Below the pieces are notes generated by a model. That model searched no databases. It was not told the DNA's origin and worked only from the letters and a program-made list of their open reading frames with translations. Below, piece after piece: positions 34,004 through 42,093 of a stretch of DNA of 64,000 nt (position 1 is its first letter; each line of letters opens with the position of its first letter). Position numbers and translations under genes: made by a program. The DNA is from Solidesulfovibrio alcoholivorans DSM 5433 (GTDB taxonomy: Bacteria > Desulfobacterota > Desulfovibrionia > Desulfovibrionales > Desulfovibrionaceae). The stretch spans positions 153,498 through 217,497 of the forward strand of contig NZ_JNJA01000008.1 in assembly GCF_000702665.1 (NCBI RefSeq), read 5' to 3'.

Positions 34004-34080
34004 CAGGAGGGGCGTTGCCCCTCCCGAACCCACCCCACCGGGGGGGATCATCCCCCCCGGCCCCCCGGATGGGGGGAGGA
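34004..34080 (+). repeat. Intergenic palindromic repeat, copy B
   Basis: GGAGGGGC-GTT-GCCCCTCC (34006-34024) is followed by ACCCCACC and then CCGGGGGGGAT (34038-34048)/ATCCCCCCCGG (34050-34060) around one C, the same order and joining sequence as copy A at 7843. A G/C-rich tail (CCCCCCGGATGGGGGG) adds a third dyad. It fills most of the gap between actP and the nucleotidyltransferase gene, and its purine-rich end supplies the latter's ribosome site. Confidence 0.75.
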
Positions 34081-34088
34081 GAGGGGGG

Positions 34089-35147
34089 ATGCGAGAAAGT
34101 TCCTTGGTAGCGCATGTGGATGTGCGGGAAATGACGGAGAGATTGGCGCGGGTCCGGGAGCCCTGGGAATTGGCGGCGCTGTTGCGCGACATCCGGGCTT
34201 TCGTGGCCGGCCGGGCCGGCGGCGGCGACGTTCTGGAAACAGGGCGCGCCGCCGCCGCGCTCTATGACGCGCTCCTCGTGCGCGCCGCCGCCCTGGCCCG
34301 CAGCGGCCCGGTCGCGCCGCCGCCGGGAGCCTGCCTGCTGGCGCTCGGCAGCCAGGGGCGCTGCGAACAGTTCCTGGCCACGGACCAGGACAACGCCCTC
34401 GTCCTGCCAGGCAAGGCGGACGCAGGCGGCCGGCAGGCATATGCCGCGTTTGCCGGGCGCATGCGCGACATCCTCGAGGCGGCCGGCATGCCGCCCTGTC
34501 CCCGGGGCATCATGGCCGCCACGCCGGAATGGCGAAGGACATCGCGCGAATGGCGGGATGCCCTGGACGCGGCAGCGGACAGGCCGGACGCCGCGGGCGT
34601 GCTCCTCGTTTCGCTTTTGGCCGACGCGCGCCCCGTGGACGGCGACGCCGCCCTGGCCGTGGCCGTGGCCGCCCATGTCCGCCGCCGCGCGGCCGATGCG
34701 CCGCTGCTCGTGCGGGGACTGGCGCGCGAGGCCCTGCATTTTGCGCCCGAGGCCCACCTGCCCGGGCCGCTGTCCCTGTCGGGCCGCCATGCCCCGGTCG
34801 ATCTCAAACGCGCGGCGGTCTATCCCCTGGTCCTTGGCGTCAAGGCCCTGGCCCTGGAGGCCGGCGTCCCGGAAACCGGCACCGTGGCGCGCATCGGGGC
34901 GCTGTCCCGCCTGGGGCGCATCGGCCAGGACTCGGCCGCGCGCCTGGAGCGGGCTTTTTCTTGCGTCCAGGCCCTGCGCCTGCGTCGTCAGGCCCAAGCC
35001 GCAGCGGCGGGCGGGCAGCCGGACAACCGCCTGGACCCCGCGTCCCTGTCGCCCTCGGACAGGGAGGAGTTGCGCCGCGCCTTTCGCGTCGTGGCCGATT
35101 TCACGGCCATGCTCGAACACCATTTCAGCCTGGCCTACCTGACCTGA
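34089..35147 (+). CDS. DUF294-type putative nucleotidyltransferase (free-standing)
   Basis: The 352-residue protein carries the GlnD-like nucleotidyltransferase motif LALGSQGRCEQFLATDQDNAL (around residues 82-102) with all catalytic residues, including both Asp of TDQD, followed by an alpha-helical DUF294 C-terminal region (VDLKRAAVYPLVLGVKALAL). In most bacteria this domain is fused behind CBS domains; here it stands alone, ten bases upstream of a CBS protein whose own copy is degenerate. It may nucleotidylate a partner, perhaps ActP; this is inferred. GGAGGAGAG precedes the ATG. Confidence 0.78.
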   Translation: MRESSLVAHVDVREMTERLARVREPWELAALLRDIRAFVAGRAGGGDVLETGRAAAALYDALLVRAAALARSGPVAPPPGACLLALGSQGRCEQFLATDQDNALVLPGKADAGGRQAYAAFAGRMRDILEAAGMPPCPRGIMAATPEWRRTSREWRDALDAAADRPDAAGVLLVSLLADARPVDGDAALAVAVAAHVRRRAADAPLLVRGLAREALHFAPEAHLPGPLSLSGRHAPVDLKRAAVYPLVLGVKALALEAGVPETGTVARIGALSRLGRIGQDSAARLERAFSCVQALRLRRQAQAAAAGGQPDNRLDPASLSPSDREELRRAFRVVADFTAMLEHHFSLAYLT

Positions 35148-35157
35148 AGGAGGAGCC

Positions 35158-37029
35158 ATGCAGGCAAACGACCCATCCCGCCAACCGGACGCCGTGCAGG
35201 CCTTTCTCGCCGGCGTGCCGCCCTTCGACCGGCTGCCGTCGTTCGAGCGCGCCGCCCTGGCCGCCGCCTCCCGCGTCGCTCTGTACCTCGAGGACGAACC
35301 CGTGCGCGCTGACGGGGACGTCTGCTGCGTCCAGCGCGGCGGGGTGCGCCTGCGCCGGCCCGGGGACGGCCCGGAGCGTGACGACGTGCGGGGCGAAGGC
35401 GAGTGTTTCGGCGCGGCCTGCGCCCTTGCGCCGGACGGGGACCGGGAGGGCGGCGAGGGCGTCGCCCTGGAAGACACCTTCCTCGTGCGCCTGCCCGGGC
35501 AGGCGTTCGCCGCCGTGTGCCGCCGTCACGGTTTCGTTGCGGACTACTTCGCCGACGCCCTGTCCCCGGCCGCAAGGGACGGCCGCATGCCCGGCCCGGC
35601 CGGCTGTCCCGACCCGGCCGACGGCGACTACCTCTTCACCCGTCTGGCCGGTGACGTGGCCTCGCGGGGGCTTGCGGCCGTGCCCCGGGGCACGGACCTG
35701 CGCCGGGCGGCCCGGGTCATGGAGGCCGGGCAGGTGGGCTCCGTGCTCGTGCGCGAGGGAGCGGGCGCGGTCATCGGCATCGTCACGGACCGGGATCTGC
35801 GCCGCGCCGTGGCCACGGGCATGGCGCTCACCGCCCCGGTCGAAACGCTCATGTCAGCACCGGTCGCGACCATCGACGCCGCAACGCCCTGTTTCGAGGC
35901 CCTGTTGCAGATGACCGGTTCCGGCGTCCGCCACCTGCTCGTGACAAGGGACGGCGAGCCGGCGGGCATGGTCACGGCGAGCGATGTGCTCCTGTCCCAC
36001 GGCCGTTCGCCCATGGCCTTGTTGCGCGCGGCCCGGCGCGCGGCGGACGTGGCGGATCTTGGCGAAATCTGCCGGGGCATGCGGCCGCTTGCCGCGGCGC
36101 TCGTGGCCCGGGGCGCGACGGCGGCCGTCGTTTCGGGCGTGCTGACGCTGCTTGCCGAGCAGGTGCTCGCGCGGCTCTTGCAACTTCTGGAAAAACGCTG
36201 CGGCCCGTCGCCCGCGCCGTGCCGCTGGCTGCTTCTGGGCGCGGCCGGCCGGCGCGAGATGCTGCCCGGCTCCGGCCTGTCCCTGGCCGCCGTGCCGGAC
36301 GATGGCGGCGACCCCATCGTGGGCCGGGCGGCGCGGACCTACATGCAGGCCTTCCTGCCCCTGCTCGGCGACGCGCTCGCGGCCCTTGGCCTGCATGCCC
36401 CGTCCACGCGGCTGGTCCTTGGCGACCCGCGCACGGCGCTTTCCCCGCAGGGGTTTGTTCTGGACGGCGATCCGCTCGACCACGAGGCGTCCTTGGAGGG
36501 CTTCGACGCCCGCGTCCTTGGCGGCGAACCTATGGCCGCAGGGGAAGGGAACGGCTTTCCCCCGGACCTCGCCGCGGCCTGGCTTGCGGCCGCCGCTTCG
36601 CGGCCCGCGCCGCTTGGCCTGTACCAGGGGCGGCTCATGGAGCGCGACGGCGGCGCCTGCGATGTGCTCGACGTCCTCGCCAGGGGCTCGCGGCCGGTCA
36701 CGGCCCTGGCCCGGTTGGCCGCCCTGCGCTGCGGCGTGGAGCAAACCGGCACTGCGGCGCGTCTCGACGCCCTGGGCCGCCTGGGCGTCGTTGACGAAGG
36801 GACGGCCGCCCGCGCCGCGGAGGCGTTCGCGTTTTTCGAGGCCGAGCGGCTGGGTGCCCTGCTCACCGGGCGCGAGGTTTCGGGTCGCGACGAAGCGCCC
36901 GTGCCCCTGGCGAGCGTTTCGCCGCGCCGCCGCCATGGTTTCCGCGCCGCTTTCGCCGCACTGGAAGCGTTGCGCCTGGCGCTTGCCGCGCACACGGCGG
37001 CAGGGGAGGACTGTCATGGGCTTGTTTGA
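35158..37029 (+). CDS. cNMP-like/CBS-pair protein with degenerate DUF294 nucleotidyltransferase domain
   Basis: The 623-residue protein reads as a cyclic-nucleotide-binding-like N-terminus (to about residue 140), two CBS domains (about 170-285: VGSVLVREGAGAVIGIVTDRDLRRAV and VRHLLVTRDGEPAGMVTASDV), and a DUF294-like region from about residue 350. Its nucleotidyltransferase motif reads LLGAAGRREMLPGSGLSLAA, so the Ser, Gln and both catalytic Asp of the normal motif are lost. It is probably a regulatory subunit of the intact enzyme encoded just upstream. AGGAGG precedes the ATG; its end overlaps the exonuclease gene by 14 bases. Confidence 0.8.
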   Translation: MQANDPSRQPDAVQAFLAGVPPFDRLPSFERAALAAASRVALYLEDEPVRADGDVCCVQRGGVRLRRPGDGPERDDVRGEGECFGAACALAPDGDREGGEGVALEDTFLVRLPGQAFAAVCRRHGFVADYFADALSPAARDGRMPGPAGCPDPADGDYLFTRLAGDVASRGLAAVPRGTDLRRAARVMEAGQVGSVLVREGAGAVIGIVTDRDLRRAVATGMALTAPVETLMSAPVATIDAATPCFEALLQMTGSGVRHLLVTRDGEPAGMVTASDVLLSHGRSPMALLRAARRAADVADLGEICRGMRPLAAALVARGATAAVVSGVLTLLAEQVLARLLQLLEKRCGPSPAPCRWLLLGAAGRREMLPGSGLSLAAVPDDGGDPIVGRAARTYMQAFLPLLGDALAALGLHAPSTRLVLGDPRTALSPQGFVLDGDPLDHEASLEGFDARVLGGEPMAAGEGNGFPPDLAAAWLAAAASRPAPLGLYQGRLMERDGGACDVLDVLARGSRPVTALARLAALRCGVEQTGTAARLDALGRLGVVDEGTAARAAEAFAFFEAERLGALLTGREVSGRDEAPVPLASVSPRRRHGFRAAFAALEALRLALAAHTAAGEDCHGLV

Positions 37030-37744
37030 CCGCTTGCTGCGCCGCACCGGGGCCGCGCAAACGCCCGAGGCCCTTGCGCCCGCGCTTCTCGCGCACCAGG
37101 CGGCGCAGGCCGGGCGCGACGCCAGGGCGCTCCTCGACGCCTGCGCCTTCGTGGCCGTGGACACCGAACTGACCGGTTTCGACCCGCGCCGCCATGCCTT
37201 GGTCTCCATCGGCGCGGTACGGCTTTCCGGGCTTTCGATCCTGCCCGGCGCGTCGTTTTCCTCGCTGGTGCGGCCCCCGGGCGCGGTGCCGCGCGACGCC
37301 TCCCTCGTCCATGGCCTCACGGCCTCGGGCCTTGGCGACGCGCCCGAAGAAGCCGCTGTCCTGGCCGCTTTCCTCGATTTCGTCGGCGACGCCATTCTCG
37401 TCGGCCACCATATCGATCTGGACATGGGCTTTTTGAATGCCGCCAGCCGCCGCAGCCTGGGCGGACCGCTGGTTGCGCCCTGCATCGACACCCTGCGCCT
37501 GGCCATGGCCTTCGAGGAGAAGCGGCTCGTCGCCGGGGGCAGGGCAGGGGAGGCGGAAAGCCTCGACTATTCCCTGCCGGCCCTGTGCCGCCGCTACGGC
37601 CTGCCGGAATTTGCTGCCCACGACGCCCGCGCCGACGCCCTGGCCGCGGCCTATCTGTTCGTGTTCCTGGCCCGCAAATGCGGCCGTGGCCGCCCGTTGA
37701 CCCTGGACGGGCTCTGGCGCGCCGGCCGGACCTGGTGGCGGTGA
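37016..37744 (+). CDS. DnaQ-like 3'-5' exonuclease (DEDDh family)
   Basis: The 242-residue protein has the DEDDh exonuclease motifs: Exo I FVAVDTELTGFDP, Exo II GHHIDLDMGFLN and Exo III HDARADALAAA. It resembles the polymerase III epsilon subunit but lacks a polymerase-binding tail. Its company (actP, CBS/DUF294 genes) is a recurrent neighbourhood; why an exonuclease belongs to it is unknown. GGGGAGGA precedes the ATG, and the 14-base overlap with the CBS gene implies coupled translation. Confidence 0.87.
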   Translation: MGLFDRLLRRTGAAQTPEALAPALLAHQAAQAGRDARALLDACAFVAVDTELTGFDPRRHALVSIGAVRLSGLSILPGASFSSLVRPPGAVPRDASLVHGLTASGLGDAPEEAAVLAAFLDFVGDAILVGHHIDLDMGFLNAASRRSLGGPLVAPCIDTLRLAMAFEEKRLVAGGRAGEAESLDYSLPALCRRYGLPEFAAHDARADALAAAYLFVFLARKCGRGRPLTLDGLWRAGRTWWR

Positions 37745-37762
37745 GGGAAAACAAAAAAAGTG

Positions 37763-37813
37763 TTGACGGGCCGTGGGCTGTTCTCTAAATAGGAATTAAC
37801 AGCAACTAGGAAT
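37763..37813 (+). promoter_or_regulatory. perR operon promoter with direct-repeat operator candidate
   Basis: TTGACG (37763-37768) and TAAATA (37786-37791) are spaced by 17 bases. Two direct repeats TAGGAAT (37790-37796 and 37807-37813) flank the expected transcription start, 17 bases apart; the second also serves as the ribosome site before ATG 37821. Autoregulation by PerR at this AT-rich patch is inferred. Confidence 0.6.
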
Positions 37814-37820
37814 AAAAACT

Positions 37821-38285
37821 ATGTCGATGGAAGCCCTCAAGGAATTGTTCGCCAAAAGCGGCCTGAAGTTTACCACCCAGCGCTATCTGGTGTACAAGGC
37901 CATGACCACGACCCGGGACCACCCTTCGGCGGAGATGGTCTGGCGGCGGGTGCGCGAGGCCGCGCCGGCCATTTCGCTGGACACGGTCTATCGCACCCTG
38001 TCCGCCCTGGAGGCGCGGGGGCTGGTGAGCCGGGTGCCGGGCGGCGGCGACGAGGGGCGCTTCGACGGAGATGTGACGCCGCACCATCATCTCGTATGTC
38101 TTTCGTGCGGCCGCATCGAGGATTTCACCATGCCGGGGGCGGGCCTTGACGATCTGCCACCGGCGGTCGCCGCGTGGGGCGTTCCCCGCGACGCGCAGAT
38201 TCTGGTACGCGGCGTGTGCCGCACCTGCCTTTCCCGCATGCAGAACATCAACCCGCAAGAAAACCAAAGGAGTCGATCGAAATGA
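37821..38285 (+). CDS. perR: Peroxide-responsive Fur-family regulator PerR
   Basis: The 154-residue protein has a winged-helix domain (FTTQRYLVYKAM, ISLDTVYRTLSALEARGLV), regulatory-metal ligands around His34 (DHPSAEMV) and HHHLVC (88-90), and two CxxC zinc sites (Cys93/96 and Cys133/136). The residue matching the PerR/Fur selectivity position is Asp101 (CGRIEDF), as in PerR, rather than Glu as in Fur. It heads a perR-rbr-rdl operon, a known Desulfovibrio arrangement for peroxide defence, and its stop overlaps rbr by ATGA. Confidence 0.9.
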   Translation: MSMEALKELFAKSGLKFTTQRYLVYKAMTTTRDHPSAEMVWRRVREAAPAISLDTVYRTLSALEARGLVSRVPGGGDEGRFDGDVTPHHHLVCLSCGRIEDFTMPGAGLDDLPPAVAAWGVPRDAQILVRGVCRTCLSRMQNINPQENQRSRSK

Positions 38286-38776
38286 GCAAGACCATGGAAG
38301 ACCTCAAGGCCGCGTTTGCCGGCGAATCCCAGGCCAACCGCAAGTACCTCGCCTACGCCGCCCAGGCCGAGAAGGAAGGCCACCTCGGCGTGGCCAAGCT
38401 CTTCAAGGCCGCCGCCGCCGCCGAGACCGTCCATGCCCACACCCACCTGCGCAACATGGGCGGCATCAAGGACACGGCCGCCAACCTGCAGGACGCCATC
38501 GCGGGTGAAACCCACGAGTTCAAGAGCATGTATCCGGGCATGATCGAGGACGCCAAGGCCGAGGGCGAAAAGGCTGCCGAGCGCGGCTTCACCTTCGCCA
38601 ACGCCGTCGAGGAGCTCCATGCCAGCCTGTACGCCGAAGCCGCCAAGGACGTCGCCGCCTATCCCGAGAAGGACTGGTACGTCTGCTCGGTGTGCGGCTA
38701 CACCGTCGCCGGCGCGGCCCCGGACAAGTGCCCGGTCTGCCAGGCCCTGGCCAAGGCGTTTTTCAAGGTCGATTAA
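38282..38776 (+). CDS. rbr: Rubrerythrin
   Basis: Rubrerythrin reduces hydrogen peroxide at a diiron site using electrons passed through a rubredoxin-type iron. The 164-residue protein has the four-helix diiron ligands (FAGESQANRKYLAYA, AAAAAETVHAHTHL, IAGETHEF, and HASLYAEA) and a C-terminal rubredoxin domain with CSVCG and CPVCQ. It is the short (about 165-residue) form. AAGGAG lies ahead of the ATG at 38282, which overlaps the perR stop. With Rdl downstream as electron donor, this is an oxidative-stress module for an anaerobe. Confidence 0.94.
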   Translation: MSKTMEDLKAAFAGESQANRKYLAYAAQAEKEGHLGVAKLFKAAAAAETVHAHTHLRNMGGIKDTAANLQDAIAGETHEFKSMYPGMIEDAKAEGEKAAERGFTFANAVEELHASLYAEAAKDVAAYPEKDWYVCSVCGYTVAGAAPDKCPVCQALAKAFFKVD

Positions 38777-38817
38777 TCGCGCGCGGCGTCGTCCGGCGAC
38801 ACGGAAAAGGAGCGAGC

Positions 38818-39033
38818 ATGGCAGCGCCTGAAGAGATGTGGCAGTGCCAGACCACCAATTGCGGCTACATCTACAATCCGGACAAGGGCGATCGCAAAGG
38901 CAGGATTCCTGCGGGGACGGCCTTCGCCGACCTGCCCGACGACTGGAAGTGCCCGGTGTGCGGCGCCGGCAGGAAGTGCTTCAAGCCGCTGGCCGGACCG
39001 GGGTCGACCAAGGACGTGCAGTGTCCCGTCTGA
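38818..39033 (+). CDS. rdl: Rubredoxin-like protein Rdl with CX4C site
   Basis: The 71-residue protein is a rubredoxin whose first metal motif is CX4C (Cys10-Cys15, CQTTNCGYIYNP) instead of the usual CX2C; the second is normal (Cys45-Cys48, CPVCG). The same spacing is known from Rd-2-type rubredoxins of Desulfovibrio. Two more Cys (54 and 69) lie in the tail. It probably donates electrons to rubrerythrin encoded 41 bases upstream. AAAAGGAG precedes the ATG and strong terminators follow. Confidence 0.9.
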   Translation: MAAPEEMWQCQTTNCGYIYNPDKGDRKGRIPAGTAFADLPDDWKCPVCGAGRKCFKPLAGPGSTKDVQCPV

Positions 39034-39036
39034 CGA

Positions 39037-39062
39037 CCGGGGGGCCCCTGCGGGCCCCCCGG
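39037..39062. terminator. Hairpin after rdl
   Basis: An eleven-base perfect stem (CCGGGGGGCCC / GGGCCCCCCGG) around CTGC lies just past the rdl stop. It has no T-run and probably acts with the terminator at 39074. Confidence 0.5.
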
Positions 39063-39073
39063 ATCGGAAGCGC

Positions 39074-39101
39074 AAAGGCCCCGCGTGAGCGGGGCCTTTT
39101 T
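39074..39101. terminator. Strong intrinsic terminator of the perR-rbr-rdl operon
   Basis: AAAGGCCCCGC (39074-39084) pairs with GCGGGGCCTTT (39089-39099) around GTGA and is followed by further T residues. With A residues on the other side it can also serve the converging AI-2E-family gene that stops at 39133. Confidence 0.88.
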
Positions 39102-39132
39102 CGTTCGTATGCGGAACGTCGAAACTCCGCGG

Positions 39133-40251
39133 CTATGCCTTCGGAGGCGCTGCGTCGGATGTGGGCGCGCTGATGACGTTGCGCTCCTCGAGCACGTGCC
39201 GGTAGTCCTCGCCGTAGAGCGAGAGCATGACCATGGCGAACCCGAGCACCAGCGGGCCGTAGAGGATGCCGAGGGCCCCGAAGAACTTGATGCCGCCGAT
39301 GATGGAGAGGAACACCCAGAACGTGGACATCTTGGAGCGGTTTTGCATGAGGATCGGCCGGATGATGGAGTCGATGCTCGAAACCACGACCGCGCCCCAG
39401 CCGATGAGGAAAACGCCCCATTGCCACTGGCCGGTGAGGATCAGGTAGATCGAGACGGGCAGCCAGATGATGGCCGTGCCGACCACCGGAATGAGCGAGG
39501 CGAAACCCATCATGCAGCCCCAGAAAAAGGGCGGTATGCCCACGATGAAGAGCCCGAGGCCGCCGGCCGCGCCCTGGGCCAGGGCGATGACGAAGGCCCC
39601 GAGGATCACGGATTTGGCCACGTCGTCGAGCTGGCGGAAGATGCGGTTTTCCTGGTTCGTGGACAGCGGCAGCAGGTAGCGGGCGTAGCCGAGCATGGCT
39701 TCGCCGTCGCGGATGAGGAAAAAGAGCACGAAGATGAGGATGACGAAATTCATCGTCAGCACGAACACGTTGCCGATGATGGTGGTACCGCTGTTGAGCA
39801 GGATTTGCCCGGCGTTTTTGGAAAGCGACAGCAGGTCGGCCTGGAGGGCGAGCTTTTTGATGTTCAGGAAGGGCAGGTGGTCCTGTATCCAGCCCAGGTA
39901 GGGGGCGACGGCTTCGTGGCTGAAAAGCGCGTTGAAGTCGAGGGTGGCGAGCTTGGCTTGCAGCGCGTTGACGGACTGGACGCCCTGGGCGAGCAGCGCG
40001 CCGAGGAAGACGAAGACCGGGATGATGAGGCAGGAGAAGATGAGCACGGTGGTCAGAAGCGCCGCCGGGGTGGCCCGCCCGCCGCACAGGCCGGCGATTT
40101 TGCGGTGCACAGGCTGGAAGAGCGTCGCCAGCACCACGCCGATGATGAGGATGTCCACGAAGGGCCGCAGCACGATGTAGGCCAGGGTGAGCGAGGCGGC
40201 GAGGATGAGGAGTAGGAAGGTCGAATAGAATTGGCGGCGTTCTCTGTTCAT
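39133..40251 (-). CDS. AI-2E family transporter (PerM/YdiK-type membrane protein)
   Basis: The 372-residue protein has the family's pattern of about seven to eight hydrophobic segments with a large soluble loop (residues ~95-155, VQSVNALQAKLATLDF), the paired helices YIVLRPFVDILIIGVVLATLF near the N-terminus and the C-terminal GALGILYGPLVLGFAMVM block. Members export AI-2, Na+/H+ or other small solutes; the substrate cannot be told. AGGATGC precedes the ATG. It converges on rdl and is divergent from the rhomboid gene (144 bases apart). Confidence 0.85.
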   Translation of the reverse strand: MNRERRQFYSTFLLLILAASLTLAYIVLRPFVDILIIGVVLATLFQPVHRKIAGLCGGRATPAALLTTVLIFSCLIIPVFVFLGALLAQGVQSVNALQAKLATLDFNALFSHEAVAPYLGWIQDHLPFLNIKKLALQADLLSLSKNAGQILLNSGTTIIGNVFVLTMNFVILIFVLFFLIRDGEAMLGYARYLLPLSTNQENRIFRQLDDVAKSVILGAFVIALAQGAAGGLGLFIVGIPPFFWGCMMGFASLIPVVGTAIIWLPVSIYLILTGQWQWGVFLIGWGAVVVSSIDSIIRPILMQNRSKMSTFWVFLSIIGGIKFFGALGILYGPLVLGFAMVMLSLYGEDYRHVLEERNVISAPTSDAAPPKA

Positions 40252-40395
40252 GCCGCATCCTGTAGCAAAATCGCGGGCGCGGCGGCAAGGGCGGATCGCC
40301 CGCGACGCGGCGTTGCGTTGTCCTGGCGGAACAACGTAACATGCCTTCCATGACGACGCCTTTTTTGACGCCTTCCCGTACCCAGGTCGCGCCCC

Positions 40396-41406
40396 ATGCC
40401 CGTTGAGCCGTCGCCCCCGAATGGCGCAGGCGGCGACGCCGGGCGCAGGACGCGTTTCTGGCCGCGTCCGGCGCTCTGCGATCTGACGCCCGAACTGCTC
40501 GGCGACCCGGACGCCACGGCCACGGAAATCCGTGTGCGCGACTGGGCCTACGTCCTGACGGCCCGGGGCGTGCCCCACGTGCTGCGCCGCGCCGGCTCCG
40601 GCTGGCGGCTGTTCGTGCCCGGACGGCGCGTGGCCGAAGCCCTGGAGGAGATCGCCGCCTACACGGCCGAACGCGAAAACCGCGTGCTGCCCGATCCCGA
40701 GGCCACGCCGCGCCGGCCTTCGGCCACGCTGCCGGTCCTCGCCGTCATGGGCGTCGTCGCCGGCATCTGGGGCTTTCTGCTCGGCGAAACCGTGTGGCAG
40801 GGCCGGCGCATCCCCTGGCGCGAGATCGGGGCCGGGGACAGCGCGGCCATGCTCGCCGGGCAGTGGTGGCGCGCCGCGACCGCGCTGTGGCTTCATGCCG
40901 ATCCTGCCCATCTTTTCGGCAACGCCGCCTGCGCGGCGCTCTTTCTGAGCCTGCTGTGCCGGGAAACCGGGCTCGGGTTCGGGTTTGCCCTCACGGTCGC
41001 AGCCGGCATCGGCGGCAACGTGTGCAAGGCTCTCGTCCAGGGGCCGGGCATGCACTTTCTGGGCGCGTCCACCGCCGTGTTCGGGGCGCTTGGCGCGCTC
41101 GGCGGGGTGCGGCTGTCGGGGTTCCAGGCCGGGCTTTCCGCCAGGCGCTTCCTGGCCGCGGGCGCGGTGCTCATGCTGCTGGCCATGCTCGGGGCCGGGT
41201 CCGAGGAGACCACGGGACAGGTGGATCTGGCCGGGCACTTTTTCGGCTTCTTGTGCGGCACGGCCCTGGGGCTGGCCGCCGGCTGGCGGCTGTGCCGCGC
41301 CGGCAAGCCGGGCCGCGCGGCCCAGGTGGCGCTTGCCGTGCTGGCCGGCGGCACGTGCCTCGCCGCCTGGGCGCTCGGCGTCAGCTGGTGGTGGCCCCGT
41401 GGCTGA
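40396..41406 (+). CDS. Rhomboid-family intramembrane serine protease with N-terminal cytosolic domain
   Basis: The 336-residue protein has a cytosolic N-terminal region (about 110 residues) and a six- to seven-helix rhomboid core: ATALWLHADPAHLFGNAAC (HxxxN-type helix), the catalytic Ser in FLGASTAVFGALGAL and the catalytic His in DLAGHFFGFLCG. It should cleave membrane proteins within the bilayer; substrates are unknown. The elbow reads GAST instead of GASG. No strong ribosome site is visible before ATG 40396. It is followed 109 bases later by a PH-domain protein on the same strand. Confidence 0.87.
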   Translation: MPVEPSPPNGAGGDAGRRTRFWPRPALCDLTPELLGDPDATATEIRVRDWAYVLTARGVPHVLRRAGSGWRLFVPGRRVAEALEEIAAYTAERENRVLPDPEATPRRPSATLPVLAVMGVVAGIWGFLLGETVWQGRRIPWREIGAGDSAAMLAGQWWRAATALWLHADPAHLFGNAACAALFLSLLCRETGLGFGFALTVAAGIGGNVCKALVQGPGMHFLGASTAVFGALGALGGVRLSGFQAGLSARRFLAAGAVLMLLAMLGAGSEETTGQVDLAGHFFGFLCGTALGLAAGWRLCRAGKPGRAAQVALAVLAGGTCLAAWALGVSWWWPRG

Positions 41407-41515
41407 GGAAGGCTTTGCCTAACGCGCCGTTTTCGGTTAAAGCCGTCGATTGTCGCTGCCTTGCGCCAAGCGGCGGGGCGGCGGGACGATACGTCTGCTG
41501 TGGGAGTGGGAAGCC

Positions 41516-42019
41516 ATGAGCTTAAACGGCCTCGTTTTCGAGGGTGAGGATATTCTCTACAGGACCGGGAAGCACTGGGTGGTGCTGGCCAAGGCCGCGA
41601 TCCTGTTCGCCCTGGCCCTGGCCGTGTGGTCGAGCGGGCCGGCGTTGTCCTCTCTGGCGCAGTTCAAGGTGCCGGAGGAGTTGGAAAAGTTTCTGCCCAA
41701 GATCATTACCGCCGCGATCTGGCTCTTTCGCTACATCTTTTTCATCATCCTGACCCTGCTGGCCCTGACCCGCCTGTTCTCCTTCTTCACCCTGCGGGTG
41801 GGCGTGACGGGAAAACGCCTGCTGTGCGACGATGCGCTGTTCGGCACCTTTTCCCTGGACGTCGGCAAGATCGAGTCCGTCAAGTGCGAGCCCGGTCTCT
41901 TCGGCGGCCTGCTCGGCTACGGCAAGGTCATTCTGACCGCCTCGAGTAGCCAGCGGCTGGTGCTGACCAACATCCGGCGCCCCCACGCCCTGGAGCAGGA
42001 ACTCTTCGCCGCCAAGTAG
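41516..42019 (+). CDS. Membrane-anchored bacterial PH-domain protein (DUF304/YdbS-like)
   Basis: The 167-residue protein starts with LVFEGEDILYRTGKHWVVL, has two membrane helices (about residues 24-42 and 66-92), then a bPH-type beta-sandwich (LRVGVTGKRLLCDDALFG, DVGKIESVKCEPGLFGGLLGYGKVILTASS). GGGAGTGGGAAG lies before ATG 41516. Role unknown; such proteins are small inner-membrane accessory factors. It precedes the kinase gene at 42094 by 74 bases and could share its transcript. Confidence 0.8.
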   Translation: MSLNGLVFEGEDILYRTGKHWVVLAKAAILFALALAVWSSGPALSSLAQFKVPEELEKFLPKIITAAIWLFRYIFFIILTLLALTRLFSFFTLRVGVTGKRLLCDDALFGTFSLDVGKIESVKCEPGLFGGLLGYGKVILTASSSQRLVLTNIRRPHALEQELFAAK

Positions 42020-42093
42020 GACCGGCGGCGTCGCGGCGGCCGCCGTTGCGGCCGGCCCCGTCGTAAGCGTCCTTTCCCGGACCGCCGACCACC

